From NCBI GenBank assembly GCA_920105625.2, contig OV050031.1:92447676-92511675 (forward strand): a stretch of 64,000 nucleotides of DNA, read 5' to 3'. Each line of letters starts with the position of its first letter. Position 1 is the first letter of the stretch. Both the position numbers and the translations under genes were made by a program. This DNA comes from Clusia tigrina. Its lineage: Eukaryota; Arthropoda; Insecta; Diptera; Clusiidae. Positions 12,582 to 24,339 of this stretch are shown piece by piece. The notes beneath the pieces are model-generated. The model saw nothing but the letters and a program-made list of their open reading frames with translations. It was not told the origin of the DNA and searched no databases.

Positions 12582-13953
12582 CTCGAGCCTCTTGTCAATT
12601 TGAGCTATTGCTCAAAGCTATGCAACCGTTGAATCCCAAATAAAACACTGATAAAACTTCAAATGGCCCTAACTTCTATACGGTACGTCCTACACCTATC
12701 AAAGTTTGCAACATACAAATGCTTGTAACTTTTTATTGGAGCGTCATAAAACCTTGAAATTTTGTAACAATAAAGTACTCGAGCCTCTTGTCAATTTAAG
12801 CTATCGCTCAAAGCTATGCTACCCTTAAGTCCCAAATCAAACACTGATAAAACTTCAAATGGCCCTAACTTCTATACGGTACGTCCTGCTCCTATCAAAG
12901 TATGCAACATACAAATGCTTGTAACTTTTTACTGGAGCGTCATAAAACCTTGAAATTTTGTAACAATAAAGTACTCGAGCCACTTGTCAATTTAAACTAT
13001 CGCTCAAAGCTATGCTACCCTTGAGTCCCAAATCAAACACTGATAAAACTTCAAATGGCCCTAACTTCTATACGGTACGTCCTACACCTATCAAAGTTTG
13101 CAACATACAAATGCTTGTAAGTTTTTACTGGAGCGTCATAAAACCTTGAAATTTTGTAACAATAAAGTACTCGAGTCTCTTGTCAATTTAAGCTATCGCT
13201 CAAAGCTATGCTACCCATGAGTCCCAAATCAAACACTGATAAAACTTCAAATGGCCCTAACTTCTATACGGTACGTCCTACACCTATCAAAATTTGCAAC
13301 ATACAAATGCTTGAAACTTTTTACTGGAGCGTCATAAAACCTTGAAACTTTGTAACAATAAAGTACTCGAGCCTCTTGTCAATTTAAGATATTGCTCAAA
13401 GCTATCCTACCCTTGAATCCCAAATAAAACACTGATAAAACTTCAAATGGCCCTAACTTCTATACGGTACGTCCTACACCTATCAAAGTTTGCAACACAC
13501 AAATGCATTTAACTTTTTACTTGAGCGTCATAAAACCCTGAAATTTTGTAACAATAAAGTACTCGAGCCTCTTGTCAATTTAAGCTTTTGCTCAAAGCTA
13601 TGCTACCATTGAGTCCCGAATCAAACACTGATAAAACTTCAAATTGCCCTAACTTCTATACGGTACGTCCTACACCTATCAAAGTTTGCAACATACAAAT
13701 GCTTGTAACTTTTTACTGGAGCGTCATAAAACCTTGAAATTTTGTAACAATAAAGTACTCGAGCCTCTTGTCAATTTAAGCTATCGCTCAAAGCTATGCT
13801 ACCCTTAAGTCCCAAATCAAACACTGATAAAACTTCAAACTGCCCTAACTTCTATACGTACCGTACTACACCTATCATAGTTTGCAACATACAAATGCTT
13901 GTAACTTTTTACTGGAGCGTCATAAAACCTTGAAATTTTGTGACAATAAAGTA
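12582..13953. repeat. Block B: a b c d e then n o (7 monomers, 1372 bp)
   Basis: After type e the order jumps to n. The right end of the e monomer already carries the cacacaaatgcatttaac and ttgagcg signature that belongs at the end of type m, so the e/m join lies inside the monomer at 13366. The last monomer (o, 13758) contains a micro-inversion, described separately. Confidence 0.83.
13857..13863. other. Micro-inversion in one monomer
   Basis: Every other copy I compared reads cggtacg here, while this one reads cgtaccg, its exact reverse complement. A neighbouring tcctac has become tactac. Two compensating single-base indels would give the same result, so inversion is the simplest reading rather than proven. 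Confidence 0.65.
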
Positions 13954-16304
13954 CTCTAGCCTCTTGTCAATTTGAGCTATTGCTCAAAGCTATGCAACCG
14001 TTGAATCCCAAATAAAACACTGATAAAACTTCAAATGGCCCTAACTTCTATACGGTACGTCCTACACCTATCAAAGTTTGCAACATACAAATGCTTGTAA
14101 CTTTTTATTGGAGCGTCATAAAACCTTGAAATTTTGTAACAATAAAGTACTCGAGCCTCTTGTCAATTTAAGCTATCGCTCAAAGCTATGCTACCCTTAA
14201 GTCCCAAATCAAACACTGATAAAACTTCAAATGGCCCTAACTTCTATACGGTACGTCCTGCTCCTATCAAAGTATGCAACATACAAATGCTTGTAACTTT
14301 TTACTGGAGCGTCATAAAACCTTGAAATTTTGTAACAATAAAGTACTCGAGCCACTTGTCAATTTAAACTATCGCTCAAAGCTATGCTACCCTTGAGTCC
14401 CAAATCAAACACTGATAAAACTTCAAATGGCCCTAACTTCTATACGGTACGTCCTGCGCCTATCAAAGTTTGCAACATACAAATGCTTGTAAGTTTTTAC
14501 TGGAGCGTCATAAAACCTTGAAATTTTGTAACAATAAAGTACTCGAGTCTCTTGTCAATTTAAGCTATCGCTCAAAGCTATGCTACCCATGAGTCCCAAA
14601 TCAAACACTGATAAAACTTCAAATGGCCCTAACTTCTATACGGTACGTCCTACACCTATCAAAATTTGCAACATACAAATGCTTGAAACTTTTTACTGGA
14701 GCGTCATAAAACCTTGAAACTTTGTAACAATAAAGTACTCGAGCCTCTTGTCAATTTAAGCTATCGCTCAAAGCTATGCTACCCTTAAGTCCCAAATCAA
14801 ACAATGATAAAACTTCAAATGGCTCTAACTTCTGTACGGTACGTCCTACACCTATCAAAGTTTGCAACACACAAATGCATTTAACTATTTACTGGAGCGT
14901 CATAAAACCTTGAAATTTTGTAACAATAAAGTACTCGAGCCTCGTGTCAATTTAAGCTAACGCTCAAAGCTATGCTACCCTTGAGTCCCAAATCTAACAC
15001 TGATAAAGCTTCAAATGGCCCTAACTTCTGTACGGTACGTCCTACACCTATCAAAGTTTGCAACATACAAATGCTTGTAACTTTTTACTGGAGCGTCATA
15101 AAACCTTGAAATTTTGTAACAATAAAGTACTCGAGCCTCTTGTCAATTTAAGCTATCGCTCAAAGCTATGCTACCCTTAAGTCCCAAATCAAACACTGAT
15201 AAAATTTCAAATGGCCCTAACTTCTGTACGGTACGTCCTACACCTTTCAAAGTTTGCAATATACAAATGCTTGTAACTTTTTATTGGAGCGTCATGAAAC
15301 CTTGAAATTTTGTAACAATAACGTACTCGAGCCTCTTGTCAATTTAAGCTATCGCTCAAAGCTATGCTACCGTTGAGTCCCAAGTCAAACACTGATAAAA
15401 CTTCATATGTCCCTAACTTCTGTACGGTACGTCCTACACCTATCAAAGTTTGCAACATACATATGCTTGTAACTTTTTACTGGAGCGTCATAAAACCTTG
15501 AAATTTTGTAACAATAAAGTACTCGAGCCTCTTGTCAACTTAAGCTATCGCTCAAAGCTATGCTACCCTTGAATCCCAAATCAAACACTGATAAAACTTC
15601 AAATGGCCCTAACTTCTATAAGGTACGTCCTACACCTATCAAAGTTTGCAACACACAAATGCATTTAACTTTTTACTTGAGCGTCATAAAACCCTGAAAT
15701 TTTGTAACAATAAAGTACTCGAGCCTCTTGTCAATTTAAGCTATTGCTCAAAGCTATGCTACCATTGAGTCCCGAATCAAACACTGATAAAACTTCAAAT
15801 TGCCCTAACTTCTATACGGTACGTCCTACACCTATCAAAGTTTGCAACATACAAATGCTTGTAACTTTTTACTGGAGCGTCATAAAACCTTGAAATTTTG
15901 TAACAATAAAGTACTCGAGCCTCTTGTCAATTTAAGCTATCGCTCAAAGCTATGCTACCCTTAAGTCCCAAATCAAACACTGATAAAACTTCAAACTGCC
16001 CTAACTTCTATACGGTACGTCCTACACCTATCAAAGTTTGCAACATACAAATGCTTGTAACTTTTTACTGGAGCGTCATAAAACCTTGAAATTTTGTAAC
16101 AATAAAGTACTCGAGCCTCTTGTCAATTTAAGTTATCGCTCAAAGCTATGCTACCCTTGAGTCCCAAATCAAACACTGATAAAACTTCAAATGGCCCTAA
16201 CTTCTTTACGGACGTCCTACACCTATCAAAGTTTGCAACATACAAATGCTTGTAACTTTTTACTGGAGCGTCATAAAACCTTGAAATTTTGTGACAATAA
16301 AGTA
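13954..16304. repeat. Block B: a b c d then i to p (12 monomers, 2351 bp)
   Basis: Types e to h are skipped. The join lies at the 3' end of the d monomer (14542), whose cttgaaac and following gaaactttg are normal for d/e, after which type i begins at 14738. Types i j k l m n o p follow in order. Type p at 16110 has the same one-base loss as the other p copies. Confidence 0.85.
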
Positions 16305-17479
16305 CTCTAGCCTCTTGTCAATTTGAGCTATTGCTCAAAGCTATGCAACCGTTGAATCCCAAATAAAACACTGATAAAACTTCAAACTGCCCTAACTTCT
16401 ATACGGTACGTCCTACACCTATCAAAGTTTGCAACATACAAATGCTTGTAACTTTTTACTGGAGCGTCATAAAACCTTGAAATTTTGTAACAATAAAGTA
16501 CTCGAGCCTCTTGTCAATTTAAGCTATCGCTCAAAGCTATGCTACCCATGAGTCCCAAATCAAACACTGATAAAACTTCAAATGGCCCTAACTTCTATAC
16601 GGTACGTCCTACACCTATCAAAATTTGCAACATACAAATGCTTGAAACTTTTTACTGGAGCGTCATAAAACCTTGAAACTTTGTAACAATAAAGTACTCG
16701 AGCCTCTTGTCAATTTAAGATATTGCTCAAAGCTATCCTACCCTTGAATCCCAAATAAAACACTGATAAAACTTCAAATGGCCCTAACTTCTATACGGTA
16801 CGTCCTACACCTATCAAAGTTTGCAACACACAAATGCATTTAACTTTTTACTTGAGCGTCATAAAACCCTGAAATTTTGTAACAATAAAGTACTCGAGCC
16901 TCTTGTCAATTTAAGCTATTGCTCAAAGCTATGCTACCATTGAGTCCCGAATCAAACACTGATAAAACTTCAAATTGCCCTAACTTCTATACGGTACGTC
17001 CTACACCTATCAAAGTTTGCAACATACAAATGCTTGTAACTTTTTACTGGAGCGTCATAAAACCTTGAAATTTTGTAACAATAAAGTACTCGAGCCTCTT
17101 GTCAATTTAAGCTATCGCTCAAAGCTATGCTACCCTTAAGTCCCAAATCAAACACTGATAAAACTTCAAACTGCCCTAACTTCTATACGGTACGTCCTAC
17201 ACCTATCAAAGTTTGCAACATACAAATGCTTGTAACTTTTTACTGGAGCGTCATAAAACCTTGAAATTTTGTAACAATAAAGTACTCGAGCCTCTTGTCA
17301 ATTTAAGTTATCGCTCAAAGCTATGCTACCCTTGAGTCCCAAATCAAACACTGATAAAACTTCAAATGGCCCTAACTTCTGTACGGACGTCCTACACCTA
17401 TCAAAGTTTGCAACATACAAATGCTTGTAACTTTTTACTGGAGCGTCATAAAACCTTGAAATTTTGTGACAATAAAGTA
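16305..17479. repeat. Block B: a/o hybrid, d, e, n, o, p (6 monomers, 1175 bp)
   Basis: The first monomer has a type a left half (ctctag, gcaaccgttg) and a type o right half (ttcaaactgccc). It is followed by d-like (16501), e (16697), n, o and p. The e to n jump is the same join as at 13366-13561, which suggests this segment was copied from, or shares an ancestor with, that one. Type p at 17285 again has the one-base loss. Confidence 0.82.
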
Positions 17480-20419
17480 CTCGAGCCTCTTGTCAATTTG
17501 AGCTATTGCTCAAAGCTATGCAACCGTTGAATCCCAAATAAAACACTGATAAAACTTCAAATGGCCCTAACTTCTATACGGTACGTCCTACACCTATCAA
17601 AGTTTGCAACATACAAATGCTTGTAACTTTTTATTGGGGCGTCATAAAACCTTGAAATTTTGTAACAATAAAGTACTCGAGCCTCTTGTCAATTTAAGCT
17701 ATCGCTCAAAGCTATGCTACCCTTAAGTCCCAAATCAAACACTGATAAAACTTCAAATGGCCCTAACTTCTATACGGTACGTCCTGCTCCTATCAAAGTA
17801 TGCAACATACAAATGCTTGTAACTTTTTACTGGAGCGTCATAAAACCTTGAAATTTTGTAACAATAAAGTACTCGAGCCACTTGTCAATTTAAACTATCG
17901 CTCAAAGCTATGCTACCCTTGAGTCCCAAATCAAACACTGATAAAACTTCAAATGGCCCTAACTTCTATACGGTACGTCCTACACCTATCAAAGTTTGCA
18001 ACATACAAATGCTTGTAAGTTTTTACTGGAGCGTCATAAAACCTTGAAATTTTGTAACAATAAAGTACTCGAGTCTCTTGTCAATTTAAGCTATCGCTCA
18101 AAGCTATGCTACCCATGAGTCCCAAATCAAACACTGATAAAACTTCAAATGGCCCTAACTTCTATACGGTACGTCCTACACCTATCAAAGTTTGCAACAT
18201 ACAAATGCTTGAAACTTTTTACTGGAGCGTCATAAAACCTTGAAACTTTGTAACAATAAAGTACTCGAGCCTCTTGTCAATTTAAGATATTGCTCAAAGC
18301 TATCCTACCCTTGAATCCCAAATAAAACACTGATAAAACTTCAAATGGCCCTAACTTCTATACGGTACGTCCTACACCTATCAAAGTTTGCAACATACAA
18401 ATGCTTGTAACTTTTTACTGGAGCGTCATAAAACCTTGAAATTTTGTAACAATAAAGTACTCGAGCCTCTTGTCAATTTAAGCTATCGCTCAAAGCTATG
18501 CTACCCTTGAATCCCAAATAAAACACTGATAAAACTTCAAATGGCCCTAACTTCTATACGGTACGTCCTACATCTATCAAAGTTTCCAACATACAAATGC
18601 TTGTAACTTTTTACTGGAGCGTCATAAAACCTTGAAATTTTGTAACAATAAAGTACTCGAGCCTCTTGTCAATTTAAGCTATTGCTCAAAGCTATGCTAC
18701 CCTTGTGTCCCGAATCAAACACAGATAAAACTTCAAATGGCCCTAACTTCTATACGGTACGTCCTACACCTATCAAAGTTTGCAACATACAAATGCTTGT
18801 AACTTTTTACTGGAGCGTCATAAAACCTTGAAATTTTGTAACAATAAAGTACTCGAGCCTCTTGTCAATTTAAGCTATCGCTCAAAGCTATGCTACTCTT
18901 AAGTCCCAAATCAAACACTGATAAAACTTCAAATGGACCTAACTTCTATACGGTACGTCCTACACCTATCAAAGTTTGCAACATACAAATGCTTCTAACT
19001 TTTTACTGGAGCGTCATAAAACCTTGAAATTTTGTAACAATAAAGTACTCGAGCCTCTTGTCAATTTAAGCTATCGCTCAAAGCTATGCTACCCTTAAGT
19101 CCCAAATCAAACAATGATAAAACTTCAAATGGCTCTAACTTCTGTACGGTACGTCCTACACCTATCAAAGTTTGCAACACACAAATGCATTTAACTATTT
19201 ACTGGAGCGTCATAAAACCTTGAAATTTTGTAACAATAAAGTACTCGAGCCTCGTGTCAATTTAAGCTAACGCTCAAAGCTATGCTACCCTTGAGTCCCA
19301 AATCTAACACTGATAAAGCTTCAAATGGCCCTAACTTCTGTACGGTACGTCCTACACCTATCAAAGTTTGCAACATACAAATGCTTGTAACTTTTTACTG
19401 GAGCGTCATAAAACCTTGAAATTTTGTAACAATAAAGTACTCGAGCCTCTTGTCAATTTAAGCTATCGCTCAAAGCTATGCTACCCTTAAGTCCCAAATC
19501 AAACACTTATAAAATTTCAAATGGCCCTAACTTCTGTACGGTACGTCCTACACCTTTCAAAGTTTGCAATATACAAATGCTTGTAACTTTTTATTGGAGC
19601 GTCATAAAACCTTGAAATTTTGTAACAATAAAGTACTCGAGCCTCTTGTCAATTTAAGCTATCGCTCAAAGCTATGCTACCCTTAAGTCCCAAATCAAAC
19701 AATGATAAAACTTCAAATGGCTCTAACTTCTGTACGGTACGTCCTACACCTATCAAAGTTTGCAACACACAAATGCATTTAACTATTTACTGGAGCGTCA
19801 TAAAACCTTGAAATTTTGTAACAATAAAGTACTCGAGCCTCGTGTCAATTTAAGCTAACGCTCAAAGCTATGCTACCCTTGAGTCCCAAATCTAACACTG
19901 ATAAAGCTTCAAATGGCCCTAACTTCTGTACGGTACGTCCTACACCTATCAAAGTTTGCAACACACAAATGCATTTAACTATTTACTGGAGCGTCATAAA
20001 ACCTTGAAATTTTGTAACAATAAAGTACTCGAGCCTCGTGTCAATTTAAGCTATCGCTCAAAGCTATGCTACCGTTGAGTCCCAAGTCAAACACTGATAA
20101 AACTTCATATGTCCCTAACTTCTGTACGGTACGTCCTACACCTATCAAAGTTTGCAACATACATATGCTTGTAACTTTTTACTGGAGCGTCATAAAACCT
20201 TGAAATTTTGTAACAATAAAGTACTCGAGCCTCTTGTCAACTTAAGCTATCGCTCAAAGCTATGCTACCCTTGAATCCCAAATCAAACACTGATAAAACT
20301 TCAAATGGCCCTAACTTCTATAAGGTACGTCCTACACCTATCAAAGTTTGCAACACACAAATGCATTTAACTTTTTACTGGAGCGTCATAAATCATTGAA
20401 ATTTTGTAACAATAAAGTA
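17480..20419. repeat. Block B: a to k, i j, l m (15 monomers, 2940 bp)
   Basis: The order is a b c d e f g h i j k, then i j again, then a j/l hybrid at 20028 (cctcgtgtc on the left, accgttgagtcccaagtc on the right), then m at 20224. At the right end of m the array passes to block C through aaatcattg. Confidence 0.84.
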
Positions 20420-22379
20420 CTCGAGCCTCTTGTCAATTTAAGCTATCGCTCAAAGCTATGCTACCCTTGAGTCCCAAATCATACACTGATAAAACTTCAA
20501 ATGGCCCTAAATTCTATACGGTACGTCCTACACCTATCAAAGTTTGCAACACACAAATGCATTTAACTTTTTACTGGAGCGTCATAAAACCTTGAAATTT
20601 TGTAACAATAAAGTACTCGAGCCGCTTGTCAGTTTAAGCTATCGCTCAAAGCTATGCTACCCTTGAGTCCCAAATCATACACTGATAAAACTTCAAATGG
20701 CCCTAAATTCTGTACGGTACGTCCTACACCTATCAAAGTTTGCAACATATAAATGCTTGTAACTTTTTACTGGAGCTTCATAAAACCTTGAAATTTTGTA
20801 ACAATAAAGTACTCGAGCCTCTTGTCAATTTAAGCTATTGCTCAAAGCTATGCTACCCTTGAATCCCAAATAAAACACTGATAAAACTTCAAATGGCCCT
20901 AGCTTCTATACGGTACGTCCTACACCTATCAAAGTTTGCAACATACAAATGCTTGTAACTTTTTATTGGAGCGTCATAAAACCTTGAAATTTTGTAACAA
21001 TAAAGTACTCGAGCCTCTTGCCAATTTAAGCTATCGCTCAAAGCTATGCTACCCTTGAGTCCCAAATCAAACACTGATAAAACTTCAAATGGCCCTAACT
21101 TATATACGGTACGTCCTACACCTATCAAAGTTTGCAACATACAAATGCTTATAACTTTTTACTGGAGCGTCATAAAACCTTGAAATTTTGTAACAATAAA
21201 GTACTCGAGCCTCTTGTCAATTTAAGTTATCGCTCAAAGCTATGCTACCCTTGAGTCCCAAATCAAACACTGATAAAACTTCAAATGGCCCTAACTTCTG
21301 TACGGTACGTCCTACACCTATCAAAGTTTGCAACATACAAATGCTTGTAACTTTTTACTGGAGCGTCATAAAACCTTGAAATTTTGTAACAATAAAGTAC
21401 TCGAGCCTCATGTCAATTTAAGCTATCGCTCAAAGCTATGCTACCCTTGAATCCCAAATCAAAGACTGATAAAACTTCAAATGCCCCTGACTTCTATACG
21501 GTACGTCCTACACCTATCAAAGTTTGCAACATACACATGCTTGTATCTTTTTACTGGAGCGTCATAAAACCTTGAAATTTTGGAACAATAAACTACTCGA
21601 GCCTCTTGTCAATTTAAGCTATCGCTCAAAGCTATGCTACCCTTGAATCCCAAATCAAACACTGATAAAACTTCAAATGGCCCTAACTTCTGTACGGTAC
21701 GTCCTACACCTATCAAAGTTTGCAACACACAAATGCATTTAACTTTTTACTGGAGCGTCATAAATCATTGAAATTTTGTAACAATAAAGTACTCGAGCCT
21801 CTTGTCAATTTAAGCTATCGCTCAAAGCTATGCTACCCTTGAGTCCCAAATCATACACTGATAAAACTTCAAATGGCCCTAAATTCTATACGGTACGTCC
21901 TACACCTATCAAAGTTTGCAACACACAAATGCATTTAACTTTTTACTGGAGCGTCATAAAACCTTGAAATTTTGTAACAATAAAGTACTCGAGCCGCTTG
22001 TCAGTTTAAGCTATCGCTCAAAGCTATGCTACCCTTGAGTCCCAAATCATACACTGATAAAACTTCAAATGGCCCTAAATTCTGTACGGTACGTCCTACA
22101 CCTATCAAAGTTTGCAACATATAAATGCTTGTAACTTTTTACTGGAGCTTCATAAAACCTTGAAATTTTGTAACAATAAAGTACTCGAGCCTCTTGTCAA
22201 TTTAAGCTATTGCTCAAAGCTATGCTACCCTTGAATCCCAAATAAAACACTGATAAAACTTCAAATGGCCCTAACTTCTATACGGTACGTCCTACACCTA
22301 TCAAAGTTTGCAACATACAAATGCTTGTAACTTTTTATTGGAGCGTCATAAAACCTTGAAATTTTGTAACAATAAAGTA
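20420..22379. repeat. Block C: 7-monomer HOR (1372 bp) and the first three types of a second unit
   Basis: The types are: aaatcattg with catacactg and cacac (20420, 21792); ccgctt with gtcagttt (20616, 21988); gagcttcat with tattgctc (20812, 22184); then four more (21008 to 21596) with cctcttgcc, aagttatcgc, cctcatgtc and ggaacaataaactactcg. The gagcttcat marker recurs at 20773 and 22145, exactly 1372 bp apart. Confidence 0.87.
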
Positions 22380-24339
22380 CTCGAGCCTCTTGCCAATTTA
22401 AGCTATCGCTCAAAGCTATGCTACCCTTGAATCCCAAATAAAACACTGATAAAACTTCAAATGGCCCTAACTTCTATACGGTACGTCCTACACCTATCAA
22501 AGTTTGCAACATACAAATGCTTGTAACTTTTTATTGGAGCGGCATAAAACCTTGAAATTTTTAAACAATAAAGTACTCGAGCCTCTTGTCAATTTAAGCT
22601 ATCGCTCAAAGCTATGCTACCCTTGAGTCCCAAATCAAACACTGATAAAACTTCAAATGGCCCTAACATCTATACGGTACATCCTACACCTATCAAAGTT
22701 TGCAACATACAAATGCTTGTAACTTTTTACTCGAGCGTCATAAAACCTTGAAATTTTGGAACAATAAAGTACTCGAGCCTCTTGTCAATTTAAGCTATCG
22801 CTCAAAGCTATGCTACCCTTGAATCACAAATCAAACACTGATAAAACTTCAAATGACCCTAACTTCTGTACGGTACGTCCTACACCTATCAAAGCTTGCA
22901 ACACACAAATGCATTTAACTTTTTACTGGAGCGTCATAAAACATTGAAATTTTGTAACAATAAAGTACTCGAGCCTCTCGTCAATTTAAGCTATCGCTCA
23001 AAGCTATGCTACCCTTGAGTCCCAAATCAAACACTGATAAAACTTCAAATGGCCCTAACTTCTATACGGTACGTCCTACACCTATCAAAGTTTGCAACAT
23101 ACAAATGCTTATAACTTTTTACTGGAGCGTCATAAAACCTTTAAATTTTGGAACAATAAAGTACTCGAGCCTCTTGTCAATTTAAGCTATCGCTCAAAGC
23201 TATGCTACCCTTGAGACCCAAATCATACACTGATAAAACTTCAAATGGCCCTAAATTCTCTACGGTACGTCCTACACCTATCAAAGTTTGCAACATAGAA
23301 ATGCTTGTAACTTTTTACTGGAGCGTCATAAAACCTTGAAATTTTGTAACAATAAAGTACTCGAGCCTCTTGCCAATTTAAGCTATCGCTCAAAGCTATG
23401 CTACCCTTGAATCCCAAATAAAACACTGATAAAACTTCAAATGGCCCCAACTTCTATACGGTACGTCCTACACCTATCAAAGTTTGCAACATACAAATGC
23501 TTGTAACTTTTTATTGGAGCGTCATAAAACCTTGAAATTTTGTAACAATAAAGTACTCGAGCCTCTTGTCAATTTAAGCTATCGCTCAAAGCTATGCTAC
23601 CCTTGAGTCCCAAATCAAACACTGATACAACTTCAAATGGCCCTAACATCTATACGGTACGTCCTACACCTATCAAAGTTTGCAACATACAAATGCTTGT
23701 AACTTTTTACTGGAGCGTCATAAAACCTTGAAATTTTGGAACAATAAAGTACTCGAGCCTCTTGTCAATTTAAGCTATCGCTCAAAGCTATGCTACCCTT
23801 GAATCCCAAATCAAACACTGATAAAACTTCAAATGACCCTAACTTCTGTACGGTACGTCCTACACCTATCAAAGTTTGCAACACACAAATGCATTTAACT
23901 TTTTACTGGAGCGTCATAAAACATTGAAATTTTGTAACAATAAAGTACTCGAGCTTCTCGTCAATTCAAGCTATCGCTCAAAGCTATGCTACCCTTGAGT
24001 CCCAAATCAAACACTGATAAAACTTCAAATGCCCCTAACTTCTATACGGTACGTCCTACACCTATCAAAGTTTGCAACATACAAATGCTTATAACTTTTT
24101 ACTGGAGCGTCATAAAACCTTGAAATTTTGGAACAATAAAGTACAAGAGCCTCTTGTCAATTTAAGCTATCGCTCAAAGCTATGCTACCGTTGAGTCCCA
24201 AATCATACACTGATAAAACTTCAAATGGCCCTAAATTCTGTACGGTACGTCCTACACCTATCAAAGTTTGCAACATATAAATGCTTGTAACTTTTTACTG
24301 GAGCGTCATAAAACCTTGAAATTTTGTAACAATAAAGTA
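22380..24339. repeat. Block C: 5-monomer HOR, two units (980 bp each)
   Basis: Five types repeat at 980 bp. They are cctcttgcc with gaatcccaaataaaac (22380, 23360), aacatctatacgg (22576, 23556), ggaac with gaccctaac and cacac (22772, 23752), ctcgtc with cttataac (22968, 23948), and ggaac with catacactg (23164, 24144). The monomer at 24144 has gtacaagagcc in place of gtactcgagcc, which recurs at 25317. Confidence 0.83.

Larger units (their letters stand above)
6703..20419. repeat. Block B: mosaic of a 16-monomer HOR (types a to p)
   Basis: I could label 16 recurring monomer types. Keys are: a, gtgacaataaag with gcaaccgttg; b, ctgctcctatcaaagtatgc; c, ccactt with aaactatcgc; d, gagtctctt with caaaatttgc and cttgaaac; e, gaaactttg with ctatcctac; f, acatctatcaaagtttcc; g, ttgtgtcccgaatc; h, ctactcttaag; i, caaacaatg with ggctctaac; j, cctcgtgtc with aagctaacgc; k, aaaatttcaaatgg with gcaatatac; l, accgttgagtcccaagtc; m, gtcaacttaag; n, accattgagtcccgaatc; o, ttcaaactgccc; p, gtacggacgtcc. 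Everywhere in the block the order is a fragment of a to p, joined at skips or repeats. Confidence 0.87.

Noticed and set aside
20889..21140. An 83-codon open frame on the minus strand, with relatives at 40848-41099 and 44179-44430
   Set aside because: It is satellite read in one frame across more than one unit. The same peptide recurs wherever stop codons happen to be mutated, the two later copies lie in the recent 17-monomer duplication, and frames rotate because 196 is not a multiple of three. There is no gene context.
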